Origin: Cricetomys ansorgei
Taxonomy: Eukaryota; Chordata; Mammalia; Rodentia; Nesomyidae
NCBI GenBank assembly: GCA_026225945.1
Contig: JAMJFZ010001089.1
Coordinates: 3,168,501 to 3,232,500, forward strand
DNA: 64,000 nt
Direction: 5' to 3'
Shown piece by piece: positions 60,937 to 64,000 of the stretch. How positions within the stretch are numbered: the first letter of the stretch is position 1; every line of letters starts with the position of its first letter. The position numbers were made by a program, and so were the translations under genes. The notes under the pieces are model-generated. The model worked only from the letters and a program-made list of their open reading frames with translations. It made no database searches and had not been told where the DNA came from.

Positions 60937-61249
60937 TGCGCCGCGCCGACCTCGTCCAGCAAGGAAGACACGACACGACTGGTTCCTTCTCAAGGCAGTT
61001 TAATCAGGAAGTTTATTACAAGAGAGAATTGCAAGGAATGGCCCCGAGCCCCAGGAGCGAGCCGCTTATATACCCTGTGGTTCATGCTGATAGGTCACCT
61101 CTGCAGCACCTCATTTGCATAACCGTTTTTGGGCAGTTATGGGTGTGTCTTAAAGGGCCAAGCTGTTCTCAACTGTAGCGCATGTGCAAAGCTATTGTTT
61201 ACTACCAAGCTGGCTAAAAACCGGCGCCATCTTGGAATGGCGTCCTACA
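60937..61249 (-). repeat. 5' LTR (313 bp)
   Basis: Identical to the 3' LTR except one base (61216). The octamer is at 61113-61120, TATATAAG at 61065-61072 and AATAAA at 61012-61017. Proviral transcription from here would run leftward, antisense to Ly86. Confidence 0.96.
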
Positions 61250-61255
61250 CCCAAA
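61250..61255. repeat. Proviral target-site duplication, right copy (CCCAAA)
   Basis: Matches 53025-53030 exactly and abuts the 5' LTR. Confidence 0.93.
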
Positions 61256-61392
61256 GTCTGTTTTTCTTCATGGATAACTCACATCAGGGTACAGACCCCA
61301 CAGCCTAACTTGTAGACAAGTCACCCTACTAGCTTTAAGATCTGATTTATCAACAGTTAAAGAGTCTCTCTCTTCCTCTCCCTCCCCACCCT

Positions 61393-61395
<3 letters not shown>

Positions 61396-61446
<51 letters not shown>
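61396..61446 (+). repeat. (TG)n microsatellite
   Basis: Pure TG dinucleotides 150 bp outside the proviral 5' LTR. Confidence 0.95.
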
Positions 61447-61447
<1 letters not shown>

Positions 61448-61499
61448 CCTTCTCTGTGTTTCTGTGGGATTAATGCTCTTCAATGAGTTTCCTAGAGAA

Positions 61500-61542
61500 A
61501 TTCTCACCATCCTGAGAATTCCCATCTCAGGATGGTGAGAAT
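61500..61542. repeat. Perfect 18-bp inverted repeat with 7-nt spacer
   Basis: Arms at 61500-61517 and 61525-61542 (attctcaccatcctgaga and its exact complement) can form a stem-loop on either strand. No gene or terminator context explains it. Confidence 0.95.
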
Positions 61543-61987
61543 GACATACGATAAATAGAGCCAAAAATTAATTATGGGAATTACTTACCATGAAACTAAA
61601 TTATCTGGGGAGTAGGAAGAGGCACCCTTCATACCACAATCTACCCAAATCAAAAATCGGGAGAAATTTCTCAAAGACGTGTGGTAACTCATGTTCTTTA
61701 TGTAGGACCATGTACCAGTGTGTTTCTCTGCTGGAAATGAACACAGAAACTTGAGTCAAGGCCCAGCCCAAGGTCATGAAGTAAACAATGAGTGCATGAT
61801 TTTTTTGTTTTTCTTATCTTGGAGATAGCTTGCACGTCACTGTCAAAGTTGGTTCCGGCTAAATGTCTGTGTATTCTAGCCAATGTGATCAAATTTGTCA
61901 TTGATCTCACAGCACCAAGTGAATAATGGACCTAAAAATAACTAGCTAAATAAATAAATAGACAAACAAATAATTAAATAAAATTTG

Positions 61988-62135
61988 AAGCCAGGCGATG
62001 GTGGTACATGCCTTTAATCCCAGCACTCGGGAAGCAGAGGCAGGTGGATCTCTGTGAGTTCGAGGCCAGCCTGGTCTACAGTGTGAGTTCCAGGACAGCC
62101 AGAGTTACAACAGAGAAACCTTGTCTCAAAATTTT
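61988..62135 (+). repeat. Young B1 SINE
   Basis: 'ccaggcgatggtggtacatg', 'tgtgagttcgaggccagcct', TTACAACAGAG variant and A-rich tail. Confidence 0.93.
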
Positions 62136-62175
62136 AAAAAAAATTAAAATTAAAATTAAATAAAATAAAAACTCA

Positions 62176-62345
62176 GGGCTAGAGAGATGGCTCAGCAGTC
62201 AAGAGCACTGGCTGCTCTTCCAGAGGATCCTGATTCAATTCCCAGCACCCACATGACAGCTCACAACATTCTATAATTCCAGTTCCAGGGGAGCTGATAC
62301 CCTTATAGTAATGCACATAAATACAATTAAATAAACTTTAAAAAT
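62176..62345 (+). repeat. B2 SINE
   Basis: 'gggctagagagatggctcag', 'agagcactggctgctcttcc', 'caattcccagcacccacatg' and an AATAAA-rich 3' end. A B2 confirms a muroid genome. Confidence 0.92.
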
Positions 62346-62384
62346 AACTCACTATTTAATGAATTGATCTGTGGTTATCTGTTA

Positions 62385-62695
62385 TATCTCGTTGTTATAA
62401 TTTGTTTAAATGTCCCTGAAGGGCCCCTACTTGAAAAGCTCTGTCCTTTGGGTTGTGTTGGGATAGAACCATTAGGATGTAGGGTCTAACAGGAGGACCT
62501 TAGGTCACTGGAGGTGTGGAACCCCAGTCTCCTGGCCATGAGTGACCTGTCTTCTCACAAGCCCAGAGCAGTAGGGTCACCTGATTGTGGAGACTTGAGC
62601 CTCCAAAAACCTGAGCCAAAATAAATGTTTTCTCTTTCTTAGAGGATTAACTCAGATGTTTGTTACAAAATGAATGAAAAGCTACAGCATCCAAC
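62385..62695 (+). repeat. MaLR-type LTR
   Basis: 'ggatagaaccattaggatgt', 'gagcctccaaaaacctgagc' with AAAATAAATG, and 'aatgaaaagctacagca' at the end are typical of MaLR LTRs. Confidence 0.6.
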
Positions 62696-63184
62696 TATTC
62701 CCCAAACCAACTAACATAAAAATTTTAAAATTGGGAGAGGCAAGTATGAGAGTCGTGTGTAAATGCACTGGGTGCACCTGTTTATGTAAAAATGACTCCT
62801 TTGAGACATCTCTGACACCGCACAACACCATGGACACTGAAAGAGCTCAATAATGTCGCTTCAGTGTTAGAATCCTAGCGAGGTGCAGGAGGCTGTGCGC
62901 ACCCACAAGCGCTGCTGCTGCGTGCTGCCTCTGTCCCTGTCCAAGACACTTTCCAGCAAAAAAATATAGGACTTAAATCTATCCCAAAATAGACCAGATG
63001 TGAACATATGTCACTTTGTGTGCTATGTAAGGGACAGGACAAAGCTGAGTTTGGATATTAAATTTATTAACTTTAAACTCATGTGATTGGAAGAAATACC
63101 ATAGGGACACTTCCTGCAGGATGAAGAATTCTTGGGCTTTTAGATTTGTTTGGTTGTTTGTTTAACTGAATGTTGTTTTTTGTA

Positions 63185-63375
63185 ACTGAGAGGTCTCAAG
63201 TATTCCAAGATGGCCTCAAACTCAGTACATAGCTAAGGATGACTTCATATCCTCCTGCTTCTATCCCCTGAGTGCTTGATTTATGCCCAGTGTATGCAGT
63301 GCTAAGGATCAAGCCCAGGGTCTTGTGCGTGCTACACAAGCATCTACCAAAGGAGCCACATCCTGAGTCCCTGAA
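63185..63375 (-). repeat. B4-type SINE, antisense
   Basis: A B1-like part ('agatggcctcaaactcagta') and an ID-like part ('aggatcaagcccagggtctt', 'acacaagcatctaccaaagg') on the minus strand. Confidence 0.65.
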
Positions 63376-64000
63376 TAATTCTTCAGTCTAGAAAATTATT
63401 GCTCTCTGGCTTATCTTCTGCATAAATCAACTTTCCTATTTTTTATTGTTTATCCAATATGGTAAATACACTATAATTACAAGAATTTCAATATCCAGTC
63501 AATCCACTGAGAGCTTTATATAAGCATGATATTGCCCATGGGGCAGATATAAGCCCTGACAGCAGGTAAGGGCTTGGACTTACTGATTGTTTACTGATTT
63601 TACATATGCAAATAAGTCAAAGTGTAAGCACACTAGGGGCTGTCTTCTGACTACTTGTCCTCCATTCCTTTCTGTCCTGAGGATGTTTCCTGATGTCCCA
63701 GTTCCCACTGAGCATCTGTATCTGATGATCTTTAGGGCACCATTAACCTCTAAGATACCTCATCCGCACTGTCTACACCTATCCAAAATTCATCAGGTCA
63801 GAATCCCCTTGCTTGTCTACTGTCTTCATTACTTCTGTTTCAGTGTGCCGCTTCCTGGGATCTATGAAAGAGGGGGTGAGCAACGGGCATGCAATTTATT
63901 TATTGCCTAGATTTGGAAAATTTCCCATTAAGTGCTTTCTGTAAAATGCCTCCTACCTGGACCGTGTAGTAGAAGACAAGGCCAAAACTACCTTCCAGGC

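Larger units (their letters stand above)
53031..61249 (-). mobile_element. Full-length class II (betaretrovirus-like) endogenous provirus
   Basis: An 8,219-bp provirus on the minus strand: 5' LTR (60937-61249), PBS, leader, gag, pro, pol, env, polypurine tract, 3' LTR (53031-53343), flanked by a 6-bp duplication. Class II/ERVK affiliation follows from the dUTPase-protease order in pro, two -1 frameshifts, the YMDD RT, the two zinc-knuckle positions, and an Env with the class II fusion-peptide region. The LTRs differ at one of 313 positions, so it is young. All four frames are free of stops. It lies antisense in Ly86 intron 3. The family name (for example its Repbase LTR) was not determined. 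Confidence 0.96.
41332..64000 (+). other. Ly86: Ly86 intron 3, continues beyond the window
   Basis: At least 22.7 kb, since no further Ly86 exon was recognised. It contains SINE and L1 relics, microsatellites and an antisense provirus at 53,031-61,249. Unlisted stretches (41.4-42.7, 47.3-48.3, 48.3-50.4, 51.6-53.0 and 63.4-64.0 kb) show no gene or clear repeat. If the remaining exons were simply missed, this extent would change. Confidence 0.7.

Overview
This window looks like chromosomal DNA from a muroid rodent. It is full of B1, B2/B3 and B4 SINEs, rodent L1 3' ends, MaLR-like LTRs and (CA)n/(TG)n microsatellites. The only host gene I can identify is Ly86 (MD-1), on the plus strand. Its coding sequence differs from the mouse protein as I remember it at many positions, so a non-Mus muroid, possibly a cricetid, is more likely; the species cannot be fixed from sequence alone.

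Layout. Positions 1-12,700 are upstream intergenic DNA made largely of old L1, SINE and LTR relics. Ly86 exon 1 (start codon and signal peptide) is at 12,858-12,993, followed by a 27-kb intron 1 containing only repeats and unrecognised unique sequence. Exon 2 is at 40,005-40,091 and exon 3 at 41,203-41,331. All three exons have consensus splice sites and join in phase 1, giving about 117 codons of a protein of roughly 160 aa. The last coding exons were not found before 64,000 and probably lie beyond the window, so intron 3 is at least 22.7 kb.

The main feature lies in intron 3, antisense to Ly86: a nearly complete class II (betaretrovirus-like, ERVK) provirus at 53,031-61,249 (8,219 bp). It has two 313-bp LTRs that differ at one base, a 6-bp target duplication (CCCAAA), and a primer-binding site matching 18 nt of the 3' end of tRNA-Ile(AAU). 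Its leader carries tandem consensus splice donors and four 25-bp repeats. Gag, Pro (dUTPase, protease, G-patch), Pol (RT, RNase H, integrase) and Env reading frames are all uninterrupted. Gag, Pro and Pol are linked by two -1 frameshift heptamers, A AAA AAC and G GGT TTT. Two substitutions stand out: the second Gag zinc knuckle has Tyr where its last Cys is expected, and a presumed RNase H catalytic Asp is Asn.

Together, the window shows an immune gene (Ly86 partners the TLR-like protein RP105/CD180) whose third intron received a young betaretrovirus-like insertion. The LTR U3 contains an octamer motif (ATGCAAAT) just upstream of its TATA box, which makes an effect on local transcription in B cells worth checking.
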